Shown here: piece by piece, positions 47,865-58,739 of the stretch
Layout: each line of letters opens with the position of its first letter
Position numbering within the stretch: position 1 is the first letter of the stretch
Assembly: GCF_001723175.1 (NCBI RefSeq)
Contig: NC_064651.1
Coordinates: 1,302,001-1,366,000 of the forward strand
Direction: 5' to 3'
Length of the DNA: 64,000 nt
From: Penicillium oxalicum
Taxonomy: Eukaryota; Ascomycota; Eurotiomycetes; Eurotiales; Aspergillaceae
The notes under the pieces: generated by a model
What the model was told of the DNA's origin: nothing
What the model saw: only the letters and a program-made list of their open reading frames with translations
The model's database searches: none
Translations under genes and position numbers: made by a program

Positions 47865-50800
47865 GAGACAAAGTCCACCACGTTCAGAGTTGGGGGTGCC
47901 GATGGTGGTTTCTTTCCCAGCAGAGAAGAGTTTGATTCACAGGGAGGGTTGGCCGCAACCTTTTTCCAAGCGCATCGTAAAGCCAGTTCGTCGCGTGTGT
48001 AAGAGCTCCTTGTGACCTGAACGCAGATTCAACGGTCCAGGAGCCGCATCCGAGAGAGTGTATGATGGGGGGAGACGGATGGATATGAAGCAATCGGGGG
48101 CGAAGGTGCACACCTACACACCAACAGCACACCCAACACACGCTCTTTGTCTCTTGCGTGCCCGGTATATCAGTCAGAGCCAGCGGAATGGGAAGATAAT
48201 GAGGCCTCGCCACATATCTGGACACCCATCCAGGGGGAAAAATGAAAAACAAAAAGGTAAAGTACTTTCTCCAACAACTGTGCAGAATATTGTTGGATTT
48301 TTGCAGAAAAACAACCAAGGCCGGTGGTAGAGTCGACTTGGGAGCCCGACACACTGGACCGACCCCTCTGACGGTGGCTGCAGAGACGCCGCTGCGGATG
48401 GACAGAAATGCGTGTTCAGCACAGTGAATAGCGCTTGGTCAAGCTGGCCAGAGTCATTCCAAATGCCAGAAATTGAGAGTTGCAGGCGGTATCGTCGAAT
48501 GACTAGAACGGCGAGGTGGGAATGGATTTTCGCGAGTGGACAGGTTGCGAGGAATCGACAGTGTCCGGATCCCTGCAGACATACCAAAGTGAACAATGGC
48601 AGCTTCAGAGGGCAACAGGTCCACTAGATTGAGTTCACAGTGCAGCGATGGGAGACATATGACCGATGAGAAAACTAGAGTAGACTAGGCTTTAGCCTGC
48701 TTCCTTCTCTAAGTCTGGTCTCTCTTTTTTTTCTCTTTTTTCTTTTTCGCCAAATATCGCTTTTCGACTCGCTCGCCGCCTGAGACGGATCTCCATGGAG
48801 AAGTGAACGAACAAAAAATGGATTTTTTTTTCCATTCCCTCGCGGCGCCGAAGCTAGGAAAATGATCGATAGCATTCATGACAAGTCGGGTATAGGTTGC
48901 ACTGAATATCGATGCGCGCCGTCCACCGTCGGTCTTGGCATGGCGCTTGTTCTGTGACTAGTGTCTGACGATCTGCGCATAACGAGAACGGGAAATTTTG
49001 AATGCAGTCGACAGGTGGATGGCGACTGGCTCTCAGGGCATGTGGATCTGCCTGGGATGTCTTGGAAGACGGCTTTAACCGTCGTGGACTGTTTCTCCTT
49101 GGCTTACCCAGACTTGCAGGGGACATTGTCTCCCTGGGAGCCGGCGAGAGGGCAAGGGCAGAGCTGGCCGATGGCGCAATTACAACCTCAGATGAACGGC
49201 TTTTTCCCATGTCGCTCCACACGTCGGGATCGGTTCTCCCATCCACACCTTCACCTGACGCTGCAGCATCGCCCATGACCGTGAATCATTTCCACGGCAA
49301 GACTGGCCCGATTCTCCCTTTTGGGTCAGGGGAGAGACTGGGCAGAGGAGAACAGCAACACCAGCGAGCCCACCCGCAGCCGCGACAGGGATCTGAAGAG
49401 GGGAGGAGAGGGGAGGGGTAAAAAGGGTACTGGCTGCGTCGTAGAAGTGAACAAACTCAGATAAAAATCTGCGTCAATCTGCCGCAGTCCTAACAGCATC
49501 CTTGCATCGGAGCCGACGTTAAGCCCGCGAGTGGAGATAGTCCTTAGATCTGCGATACCGCGCTTGTCATGGAGTTCTGTTGGAGGCGTCAGCCCGACCA
49601 GGTTGTCTCCTCCACTCAGACATAGAAGCTCCGCCGATCCGTTGGATGAATGGAAAGTGAGGTCTGAGTTTCTGGGAGCGAGACTCTCCCCCTCCCCATT
49701 TCCAGGAACCATATTCTCATTTGCATCCGCTTGGTGGCATGGTGAGTTGCACATGCTCTTATTATTGTGATTATTTCTTTTTTTTGGCGGTTCACCCTTC
49801 AACAAGGTTGATCGACCCGTTCGTCCCTCGTGGCGGGCGAGGTCCCGTTCCTCCTCCAAGCTTTGATCGGACCAGAGAGCGAGCGAGAACCCTCAGGAAC
49901 AGCGAGAGGCGCCTGTTGATCGAAAATCACCGGGTGGGCCATACTGGTTCGGGGAATCCGGAACACTCCACCTGGGACCCGCGGGAGCAGATCATGACGG
50001 ACCGCGGGTTTGCGGTTGCTTGGGTTGATTCTGGTGTCGCCCCACTTGGCACGGTGATCGGAAGAGAGCCCCGTCTGGAGGAGACAAAAGGGAACGGAGC
50101 AGGAGAAGGAGCATAGAGTGTTGGGCAGAAGCCTGACGGGGACAAGATCGACGGGCAGGGGGAAAAAGCAGAAGCCACGCAATGGAGAAGAGGAGGTTAG
50201 TCTCTCTCAGTGCCGAAAGGATTGGCGCAGCTGGCCACACCGAGGACTGGGAGGACTGGCAATGGCGCAATGGAAGCTGGTGGGATTCGACGGACGGCAC
50301 CATCCTGGTGTGTATAGGAGCAAGCCACGGGTGGTGTTGAGATGACTTGGTCACCAACCATTTGATCCCCCGTCTGCACCCGACCGGACGACCTGGTTTG
50401 CGGAGTGCACCTGAGAATCTCTCCTGTCTGGAGCGGTCAAAGGACTGAGTCACGGGCTGGCAAGTGAATGCAGTGAGGACGCCCGGCGATTCTTCGGAAT
50501 CCAAGCGAGGCACTAACTCAGCTGGCTCTACTGCTTCCACTTCTTTCTCTTGGTCCTTTCTCAGGGGATTATGATGTACCACATTCTCATCTATGCCCTT
50601 TTTCTAGTGAGATACTCATCACAGTTGACTTTGAGCTACTACGAGAACTATTTGCAAGTGCGGCTCGAGTTCCGAACATCGTAGCTCGCAGGGGAGAGGA
50701 AGAATGCGTGTAGAATCTGCAGCTCCTTTGCCGCGGTTGTAAACGTGATATTGGTCGCCCGGACGGATACGAGGATCTGCCCGCTTGACCGTGCAATTAA

Positions 50801-51234
50801 GGCCCTGGCAAAAGTCAGGTATCTCTCGCAAGTAGTATGATCCGAGTCGGCAATTTTCATCTCAAGGAGCACACCCACCACCGTTGGTGTTTCACACGGT
50901 TCTCAAATCCCCCCCCCAAAAAATCAAAGACAACGCCGAAGAAAAGAAAGACTCCGCGCTAAAGCATTTTCCCATTCTGGGGATCGAGCACAGTCATAAA
51001 GGGAAATACAACCCCTGTGGCAGGCGGGGGCTGTGATACCCTCCCCTCAGCTAAGAATCGTGAACCAACCACAGCTGACCTGTTACCCGGGGGTTTCATT
51101 TTCTCATAATGTGATCCTTCTGATCGTATCGAACGTTGCCGATTTGTCTCTTGGCCCGGAATGTCGGGAGAACTCGTAGAGTGCTTTGATGAAGTGCCAG
51201 GACATAATACTCAAAGGAAGTACTCATACTGCTA
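47865..51234. other. Gene-poor region, 3.4 kb, with uncertain minus-strand coding
   Basis: Several long open frames on the minus strand (for example 48854-49276 and 49326-49859) could be exons of one gene. I could not find a continuous, family-matching splice model. A membrane-helix-like frame (IPVAAAGGLAGVAVLLC) starts at 49392 directly after a CAG acceptor. No gene is called. Confidence 0.35.
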
Positions 51235-52125
51235 CTACTGGTTCCCGAAATTGGTAATCAACCGTGACAAGACCGGCTTGGGCCGTCGTGGCCCCCGGTG
51301 ACTCGGTGCAATGCCGACGGGCATTGGCTCAGACAGACTACGTTCCCTCCCATCACCAGGTCGCGCAGCGCGGTGATGCTCCATGGAGCCATGCCGTAGA
51401 GATGGGATGGGCGGCTGATTCCGAACTTGCGCAACCGCTCGATGCTGGGGTACAGGAAGTGCGGCCGACCCGTTTGGGATCCGCGGCGGGTGAACGTACA
51501 TGGACGATGGTCGCGCGTCGTGATAGTGCACCTCGCTCAGCCGCGATGATTGGCCTTGTCCGGGGGGATAGCCATGGCTCTGCAACGGATTCCAGGCGAA
51601 TCGGTCTGCGGTGGAGTCGGTCCCAGAGGGCTGAATCGGGGGGTACTTGGAAGGGTCGTAGGTGGGCAGGGCTGGATACCCGGGGACATCGACTGATGTG
51701 CGAGAGGTGTCATGTCGATTTGAATGGGGATTGGAATGTGAGTGATGAGGGAGATGGTTCGAGTGACCATGGGATGTCTGTTGGTACGAGGGAGCACTCT
51801 GTTCTGAGCTACTGCCGTGATATTGATATGCGGCGCGGGAGTCTCTCTGGGGGGGATGCGAGGGGTGGTATCCGCTGGGTGGATTCCGACTCAGCTGGGC
51901 CTGTTGGTAAGAGTCTAGCGTGGGTGCAAAGGAGGAGAGTGGCCGAGGATGTGCTGAACGAGGCCCGGAATGGGATGTAGGATGAAACTCCGATCGATAG
52001 GCGGGAGGCACTGGAAGCGATCCCAGATGCTCGACCTCTTGCGATTGGCGCTTTCGCTTGGCCCTCTCTTTGCGAGAGAAGATGTGCAGGAGACTGCCCG
52101 TCACTATACAGTGATTCCCAATCAT
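51235..52125 (-). CDS. Disordered His/Pro/Ser/Gln-rich protein
   Basis: 296 aa, no intron in the main frame. After a short start comes a basic cluster (SRKERAKRKRQ), then a long low-complexity region rich in His, Pro, Ser, Gln and Tyr (for example HSNHLPHHSHSNPHSNRHD). The C-terminus ends GPRRPKPVLSRLITNFGNQ, which looks like the only ordered or conserved part. I do not recognise the family. The ATG at 52125 is followed by a possible acceptor, so an upstream exon is not excluded. It lies between the two TRWGD-motif genes on the same strand and has similar size and composition, but it lacks their motif. Confidence 0.55.
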   Translation of the reverse strand: MIGNHCIVTGSLLHIFSRKERAKRKRQSQEVEHLGSLPVPPAYRSEFHPTSHSGPRSAHPRPLSSFAPTLDSYQQAQLSRNPPSGYHPSHPPQRDSRAAYQYHGSSSEQSAPSYQQTSHGHSNHLPHHSHSNPHSNRHDTSRTSVDVPGYPALPTYDPSKYPPIQPSGTDSTADRFAWNPLQSHGYPPGQGQSSRLSEVHYHDARPSSMYVHPPRIPNGSAALPVPQHRAVAQVRNQPPIPSLRHGSMEHHRAARPGDGRERSLSEPMPVGIAPSHRGPRRPKPVLSRLITNFGNQ

Positions 52126-53994
52126 CCACGGTTAGCGTATGTGTGCACAGGGTCTCCACTGATCGTGGGTGCCCGCCGCAGACTCCTTCTGCCTGGGCCA
52201 GAGTCTTGGCTGCCGCATCGTCCGCAGAGGAACTTACTACTGGGTGGAGCGATTCAACGCTCGTGAGGATAAACCTCCAAATGTCGATCTCGGTTGTCGG
52301 GGCAGGAGAAAATCCCTATTCCCGGACTGAAAGTGTACAGGAAGGATCGTGAAGTGGACTGATGTGGCTATTTTTCGATTTGTTTTTCTCGGGGCGGTCG
52401 TTTGTGACTGATGGAAGGCGAGGAGTCGCACTCACACTCGTCAATGACTCAAATGCCGGCGCGGACGAAGCTAGTCGTGATCCAGTCGATGCCTCATGCA
52501 AATGCCTGATAGCAGTCACAGGAAGCTAGCAGGGGTTGGAAGAAGCGGAGAGTATATGGTAACCGGAAGACTGGGCAGACGGGACCGACCAGAACAAATG
52601 GAATTAACAGGTGCGAATCAATTTTCGAGTCAAAGAGGGTCTCGCTCGACTTCTCAAGCCCATTCCTCCCCACGAGACAAGGGTCCGATGATTCTTGGCC
52701 GGCGGAGAGACTGGAGAAAGAAAAAATACACAAAGAGTAAAACAGAGAATAAAGAAGAAAAAAACAATCCACAGCTTCTGGCCCCCCTCCAAATTCACAC
52801 CCTCTCCCCGCATTATAAGAAAGAGCATAGACCGCGTCCATCAGACGTATAAGGCCTACAAGCCTTGTCAGCACCGTAAGGCTGTCTCGGTAGAGTCCGT
52901 TCTACTATCTAAGCGCGAGCCACTGGCCATCCGCACGGACACGGTGTTTCGAGTTGTCTATCGTGGGCGGCTGGTTCATCTCACTCGTCCATACAGACCA
53001 CAAAGAAGGCAAATTAGGGTTGCGTGAAAAAACGGGGCAGTAAGCGGAGAGGCCATGCGGCGCCCTGAATACCCCTCAATTAGGGGCCTATTGATAGATG
53101 AGCAGGCTTTTTCTGGCCGAACCTGGCGGTTGATGTCCCATAATTAGCCCACAATTCGTCCTAAAGCGGTGCCAAGTCATCGTGCGCAACGAGGTGCATA
53201 GCGCTAGCCATGTTCGTCGGGCGCTCAAGGGCCTGGCCAAGCCCATCGTCTCTTGATACAGTCATGCACGGCTCCAGGTCTGTCGGTGATCGATGCAGCT
53301 GCTTTGTCCCTTCTGGGCTAGATCAGGATAACACAATCAACCAACAGCGTGAGAGCACCAGGAATAGAAGACTGTAAGCGCCTTGGAACTGGAGCTAAGG
53401 AGGGTATTGCATCCACATACAGCCGGGTGAATCGTCAACCAGTGCTAGACTTCATGGGTCTGGTATCTTGAAAGACCTTGACTGAATAGTATCTACGTAA
53501 ATACTATCCAGTGGGTACTGACAGTTGATGATGCGAGTCAGGAATGGAGTCTGAAAAGAAAAAGAAAGGTTAATCTTCAGCGGAATACATGCACTACCAT
53601 GTTTATTTCCCTTTCGCAATCGTGGTTCGGATTCGAACACGGACTCATGGAGGGTGGAGCAATGGAAGACACGTGCCGAAGCCACGACTCGCCTCCAGGG
53701 TTATAACAAAACGCAGCCTAGCCTTTCTAATTCAGCCGAGAGGGTCGGTTGTTTCTGGACTCGAGTTCGCATCGCTGAGTACCACCCCCAAATGATATGA
53801 GCAACGAATTGAGAATTTCTGATCAAAAAAAAAAAAAAAAAACAGCACGGTAGCAAACTAAAAGACGAAGACAAGGGCAGGTTAACCCCGCCCATCCGCA
53901 AAAGGAACTACTGCCCGAAATAGGAAAAAGGACTTTGATTCCACTCGGAAGATTGATCGGATGCATTACCCAAAGACGAAACGTGCAGCGCAGT
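52126..53994. other. Gene-poor region, 1.9 kb
   Basis: Upstream of the disordered protein gene and downstream of PMI. It holds an 18-A run at 53825-53842 and a short inverted repeat (GTTCG-GATT-CGAAC) near 53625-53638. No gene is supported. Confidence 0.45.
53825..53842 (+). repeat. A18 homopolymer
   Basis: Eighteen consecutive A near the 3' end of the PMI gene. Confidence 0.85.
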
Positions 53995-55421
53995 CTACTC
54001 TGCGTACGCGCGATAAACCGCCATGCCTTTCTCGGTCTTCAGATCCAGCGCCACACCCTGACCGACAAAGAACACAAAGCCTTCCTTCAACTCCACCGTT
54101 TGATCTCCAGGAATCTTCATGGACCCACATCCTTTCGTGACCACCATCAAGCTCGGGCCCAAGATCGCCTGATGCGTCTCCGTCTGACCAGCGCCCAGCG
54201 TCGTGACCAGCACGGAAAATTCACTAATGGGTGGTGCATACACCTCGGTCCGGCCCTGCAGACCCTTGTCACTCTTCTTGCGAGGCAAAAGCGCGCTCTG
54301 CGCGTCATGCGGGACAAATGTCAGGGCTCGACCGAAGAGCTCGACGCTATCGCGCTCCGCCACGGGGCAGAATCCGGTGTTGATCACATTATCTGATCGG
54401 GCCATGCATTCCACAATATCACCTGAAAGATAGGCGTGAATACTGTCCGCAGGCACGTAGACAGAATCCCCCGGGCCCAGGGTGAGATAATTCATCAGCA
54501 AAGTGGCGACCAGATTACCATTATCACTGGCGGAGTATTGCTTGCTCAGGCGATCCAAGAGACCAGGGATATGGGTCTCGGTGCCGAATTGAGATTCCGG
54601 TAAACTTTGGAGCTCCTTGATGGTCCGTTCGACATTATCTGGCGCGGTGCTGAGAAGATTGATGCACACTTGTCGGAGGGTTTCGTCGTCAAAGTTGCTG
54701 GTTTGGGGAACAAATTGCTCCAAGGGCTTCAGCTTGAGAAGAGCCTGGATATCTTGCAGCGGTTTCCAGCCTGCAAAGAGCTCAAAGTTGGAGAGAGCCA
54801 CGGCAATCTCGGGCTTGTGATTTGTATCACCGAACTTTTTGGGGTCTTGCTTGTGGAGTTTCTCGGCGAGTTTCAAGTCTGGATGGATCTGCAGCGGAAG
54901 CGCCTTGGAGATGGAGAGAATCTGGGCGCTGCATGTGAGAAGAACGCTCTTTTGAATCATCTCTCGAGGTGATCTGTGGGTTTCAATCATACCTTGGGCA
55001 GGAATGGAATCTCCGCTCCATGGCGATCAAGAATGGCCTTGCCCACCAATTGAGGGTTCTTCTTGATGTAGTCTGCGAGTGGCTCTCCCGTAGAAACTAG
55101 ATGAGAAGGATTTGATGGATAGGTGCCCATCCACATCTGATGTCACCCGCAATTAGCTTTCACTCTCTTCCACTTTCTCTCGGAAGGTCGAGATCTCGCA
55201 GGTGGGGGACACTGTACCTCGGAGTAATGCTGTGATTCGTCTATTTTGTTGTCTTTGCCAGGTGTCTTGGACCAGAGCTGAGCAGCCATCGAGTCTTTGC
55301 CCTTCTTGCCCAGCCGTCATTCTTTATCGACTGTCAGTCCTGTGCAGATCGACTCTCTCGTATGACCAGTCGCTCGACATACCTTGACGCCGCAATACAG
55401 CTGGACTACCGCGTCAGCCAT
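53995..55421 (-). CDS. Mannose-6-phosphate isomerase (PMI) paralogue, exon 2 disrupted
   Basis: Type I PMI, zinc enzyme linking fructose-6-P and mannose-6-P. Recognised exons: 55421-55383 (MADAVVQLYCGVK), a second ending at 55218 (KGKDSMAAQLWSK to DESQHYSE), 55136-54993 (MWMGTYPSNPSHL) and 54921-53995. Active-site blocks are intact: LQIHPDLKLAEK (Gln and His ligands), NHKPEIAVAL (Glu) and ADSIHAYLSGDIVECM (His). The end, MAVYRAYAE, is typical. At the start of exon 2 the family block SYDWGKKGK cannot be read. DNA at about 55303-55325 encodes NDGW in one frame and GKKGKDS in another, with TGA at 55319-55317 in the second. A small indel, a non-standard splice or a sequencing error would explain it. 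Divergence suggests a paralogue rather than the main PMI. Confidence 0.82.
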
Positions 55422-56198
55422 GCTTAGATTCTGGACGTGATTGACTGCTGTTGTATGGTGAAATTTGAATTTTTCCAAGCCAAGTGGTGCAATCGAAGCA
55501 AATGAACAATCAAAAGTAACTGCCTCGGAGCAACAAAGAAATGAAAATCAATTGCCATTTGGCAGCTTTCTTCAGCAGGACCAATCCCATGCCGTCATCG
55601 TGATCAAGCTCATGGTCTCATTCTTCTCCCAGGGGCGTTCCCTTGGCTTCCGAGACGGTCGGAACAAGAATCGCCCCAAGATGAGCGCAAGAGATGGAGA
55701 TTCAGCCCACCAATGAGATGGGACAAGTTCAAACTTGAAGGAAAACGTCGGGGATCTGGTACATTGTCCGGTCCCAACATCGGACCAGGAATGAGGCCTC
55801 TTTTGCTGACGGTGAATCAGACTGACGTCAATTGCCAAGCATTCTTGTGGTAAACATGGATCCGCCAAGGGCACGTATCTGATTACTCGACTAGATGGAA
55901 ATGATCACCAAGCAGCAAAATATGTGTTCCTACAAAGAGATGTGATAGAATTTTTATAGATTGTTGAGCAAGTATATTCGGGGTCTGTTGCTATAGTGAC
56001 TTGCTTAGAAAAGAAATTCAATGGTGCGGAAGGATGACGACACGCCACTCAATATGTTAGACGCTGGGAGCGCTGTGCAATGATCAAAAAATGGCTGCGA
56101 CGAATGGGCCGCTTATCGCAGAAAAGGCATCATAAATATGCTTGAAAAATAGTGGGCTCTCATTTCTCATGAAATTTATTCTTAGACAAAAGTTCCCA
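55422..56198. other. Intergenic region
   Basis: 777 bp between the PMI start and the 3' end of the TRWGD-B gene. Only short unrecognised frames are present. Confidence 0.5.
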
Positions 56199-57107
56199 TT
56201 AATCGTATATGTCCTCGGGGTCGGGGACCATGGCGATGGTCATCGGTCTAAAGGATGACCTCGTCCGATCGGCTGCAACAAAAGGTGAGGTCTTTCGCCT
56301 GGACCGTAGGGCAGAGCTGAGCAGAGTGCTGGAACCAGGCCTGGGACTGTCTGAGCTACCACCCACACTTGGCCCCATACTAACCCGGTCATCCTCCACG
56401 AAGTGACTTGGATGTCCGTGGTGTCGGGCGTGGGCCCGGCCGCGCTCTCGCTCATAGGATTCCAGAGAGTCGGTGTATGAGTCTCGTCGCGCATTGGCGC
56501 TGCGAACAGACATGGCTGATTGACTTCTTGAGCTGTGTGGCGAGGGAATTTCTTCAAAGTATCGGCCGTTAGTTGGGATATACCGATAACGATGCTTGGA
56601 TTGCGTCGACGTGTCGGAGATCTCTGACGGATAGTCTTGGTGGATAGGTTTATACGCAAAGTCAGACTTCTTCTGCTCATTGGACTCCTCGCCTTGATCT
56701 GGCAAGACTTCGCCACGGAGCTGCATTGGGCGTGATGCGAGGCGTACAGAGAGTCGGCTGGAACGCAGGCCACCAAGGGAAAGCGATCCGCGCCGCGACG
56801 TGGATCCATCAGAGGATCTCTCGGCCATGATGCTCGTACTGGCTTCATCGATGCTTCCACTTCGGACAGCTCTCCCTTTCGTACGATGACTACCTAAGCT
56901 CTCGCGAGGCCGGTCTGAAGGAGAGCAATCCGGAACAAAACCCGGGCCGTACAGCTGTCTCTCTCTCGCCCGATGAGGGTTCTCATATTGATTCCACGAT
57001 CCATCTGTAGGTACTGAAATCGCCACGTCCCCCCATCTAGTGTGTAGCGGCTTGGTGGATTCCGAACGACGAAAGACCGCCAATGAGTTATTGACTATTC
57101 CCGCCAT
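56199..57107 (-). CDS. Disordered TRWGD/GSWNQ-motif protein B
   Basis: Intronless, 302 aa, function unknown. TRWGD at residues 23-27 and GSWNQ at 36-40, with the same eight-residue spacing as protein A at 46944-47864. Ile-Ser and Pro inside the spacer are also shared, as is an aromatic then acidic residue after it. The N-terminus is shorter and less basic (MAGIVNNSLAVFRRSES). The rest is Ser/Arg-rich and disordered (for example GSTSRRGSLSLGGLRSSRLS), with many potential phosphosites and an acidic-tyrosine end, PDPEDIYD, echoing the DELYG end of protein A. No membrane helix or signal peptide is seen. Confidence 0.7.
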   Translation of the reverse strand: MAGIVNNSLAVFRRSESTKPLHTRWGDVAISVPTDGSWNQYENPHRARERQLYGPGFVPDCSPSDRPRESLGSHRTKGRAVRSGSIDEASTSIMAERSSDGSTSRRGSLSLGGLRSSRLSVRLASRPMQLRGEVLPDQGEESNEQKKSDFAYKPIHQDYPSEISDTSTQSKHRYRYIPTNGRYFEEIPSPHSSRSQSAMSVRSANARRDSYTDSLESYERERGRAHARHHGHPSHFVEDDRVSMGPSVGGSSDSPRPGSSTLLSSALRSRRKTSPFVAADRTRSSFRPMTIAMVPDPEDIYD

Positions 57108-58739
57108 GTGGACTGCTTTGCTTTGAACAATCGAGCTCTTGTGGCAGGATGTTTGTTGTGATTGGCGTTTGAGCGAGGTAGACTTCGACCACGCTTGGGA
57201 GAGTCAAAGATGAGAATCAGATCGCAGGAGTAGGGGAGAGTGGGGATTCAGATAGGCCCTGAAATATGCCTGTATCAATCCTGACTAGACCGGTGCAGGA
57301 TAGTAAGAGATTCGGTGTCTGAAAGCGCGGGAATAGACGCGGGGCAGCTCAACCCGAGCACTCATGCAATAGACTCTTCCAATGACATGCATACAGGGCA
57401 CAAGACACGGGGAACTAAGTGAAACCCGACAAAATGGGACTGGACCAAGCTGCAAAATGGGCGAGACAGGGATCTGAAAATTGGTGAGGGGGGTTGACAG
57501 CCAATAACTCTGGTCAAACAGGCTAGGCGAGGATGAGAAGTACTCAGTCACACGACAAAAGATCACTTGGGGGCAGAGTCAATCGGGGTCACCAAAGGGT
57601 CTGCAGATCAAATCAACGAGATTGCCCTTGGGTTTGTCACGATGTGGGGGATGAGGGTTCTTGTGATGATGTGGATGCGCAATCTGAGCAGGTGGCCCGT
57701 TCAGCAGAGATCTCTGTATAGGTCTCACGGTAACGGGAGGCGCTCGGATATTAAAGCTTGGTGAGTCGACTGGAATACTTGTCTCTCCTCTGATTTGCGC
57801 GATGCGAGGCAAACAGAGACTCGTTGGAGCTGCCATGGCTTCGGGAAGATCAATATCCAAGCCAACAGCTAAACATGAGCGCCAACGCAAACTCCAATAG
57901 AAGCGGCGCTGTGGCGCCAGAATGCTGCAGCTGAGCGGAGAACTTAGTGAAAGAGGGAGAAAAAAAAAGGTCGAGCCAAGGTCAGGCAAATTAGGATTGA
58001 TTGACCGAAACGGGAGATAAGTGTGATCCCTAATTAGCAACTTGGAAGGCTCAGTACTTAGGTACAATTCAATACCAGGTGGTGTTAATTGTTCTGACAT
58101 GGAGCCCAAAATAGAAACTAATTAGCGGCAATTTGCATGACATTCTACCTGACGGCGACCCTTTCGAGAATCTAACCCTGCGTGGTGCGGCTAAATTTGG
58201 CTGTTATTTTTAGGAAAAGTTTGCTTTTCGAGAAAATGTCCTGCATCTTTCTTGCAGAACAAACCGAGTAAAGTCAGCAGTGTCCAACACGACTAAAATT
58301 TCAAAATTGCTTAATATGATGGGAGTCACCCACTGGTAGTACTGGCCTATCGAACTCTTCACAAATCCAGGCATTTTGCATAGCGTGATTTGCGATTGAG
58401 ACCACAAAGTCGATTTCCTTGGACACCTTTCTACTGCTCCTCAAAGCAAAGGCTGCAGCAAGCCAGCATTGACTCAGTCTCCGCGCCTCCTACCCCGGGC
58501 AGCAAATCTGACCCAAGCTTGACAATTCATGGGGAAGAAAGAATCGAAATCTATTATCTCCTTTACATCAAAGAAAAAAAAGTTGGCTCAATCTTCATTG
58601 GTACGGGGTATCGTGAATGCCGCCAGAATGCGATCGCCCAAAAATCCAGACTCAATATGTACGTGCCGGAACAGAGGGGTATAACAGACTGAAATTCAGA
58701 GAATAAAGACAGTTTAAATGACAGGCAGGGTGTGTCTGT
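57108..58739. other. Gene-poor region, 1.6 kb
   Basis: A 176-codon minus-strand frame (57579-58109) has no recognisable domain and is His/Pro-rich near its end. The rest is AT-rich with short frames. No gene is called. Confidence 0.4.

Noticed and set aside
50020..50070. Minus-strand frame with KWGDTRINPSN, possibly a third copy of the TRWGD motif
   Set aside because: Only WGD and one Ile match, GSWNQ is absent, and the frame has no other similarity to the two family members.
53600..53700. Box-B-like TTCGAATCC on the minus strand suggesting a tRNA
   Set aside because: The bases around it do not pair as a T-arm, and no acceptor stem can be drawn. It is better seen as a short GTTCG/CGAAC inverted repeat.
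57579..58109. 176-codon minus-strand frame
   Set aside because: No domain, no splice partners and biased composition. Insufficient to call a gene.
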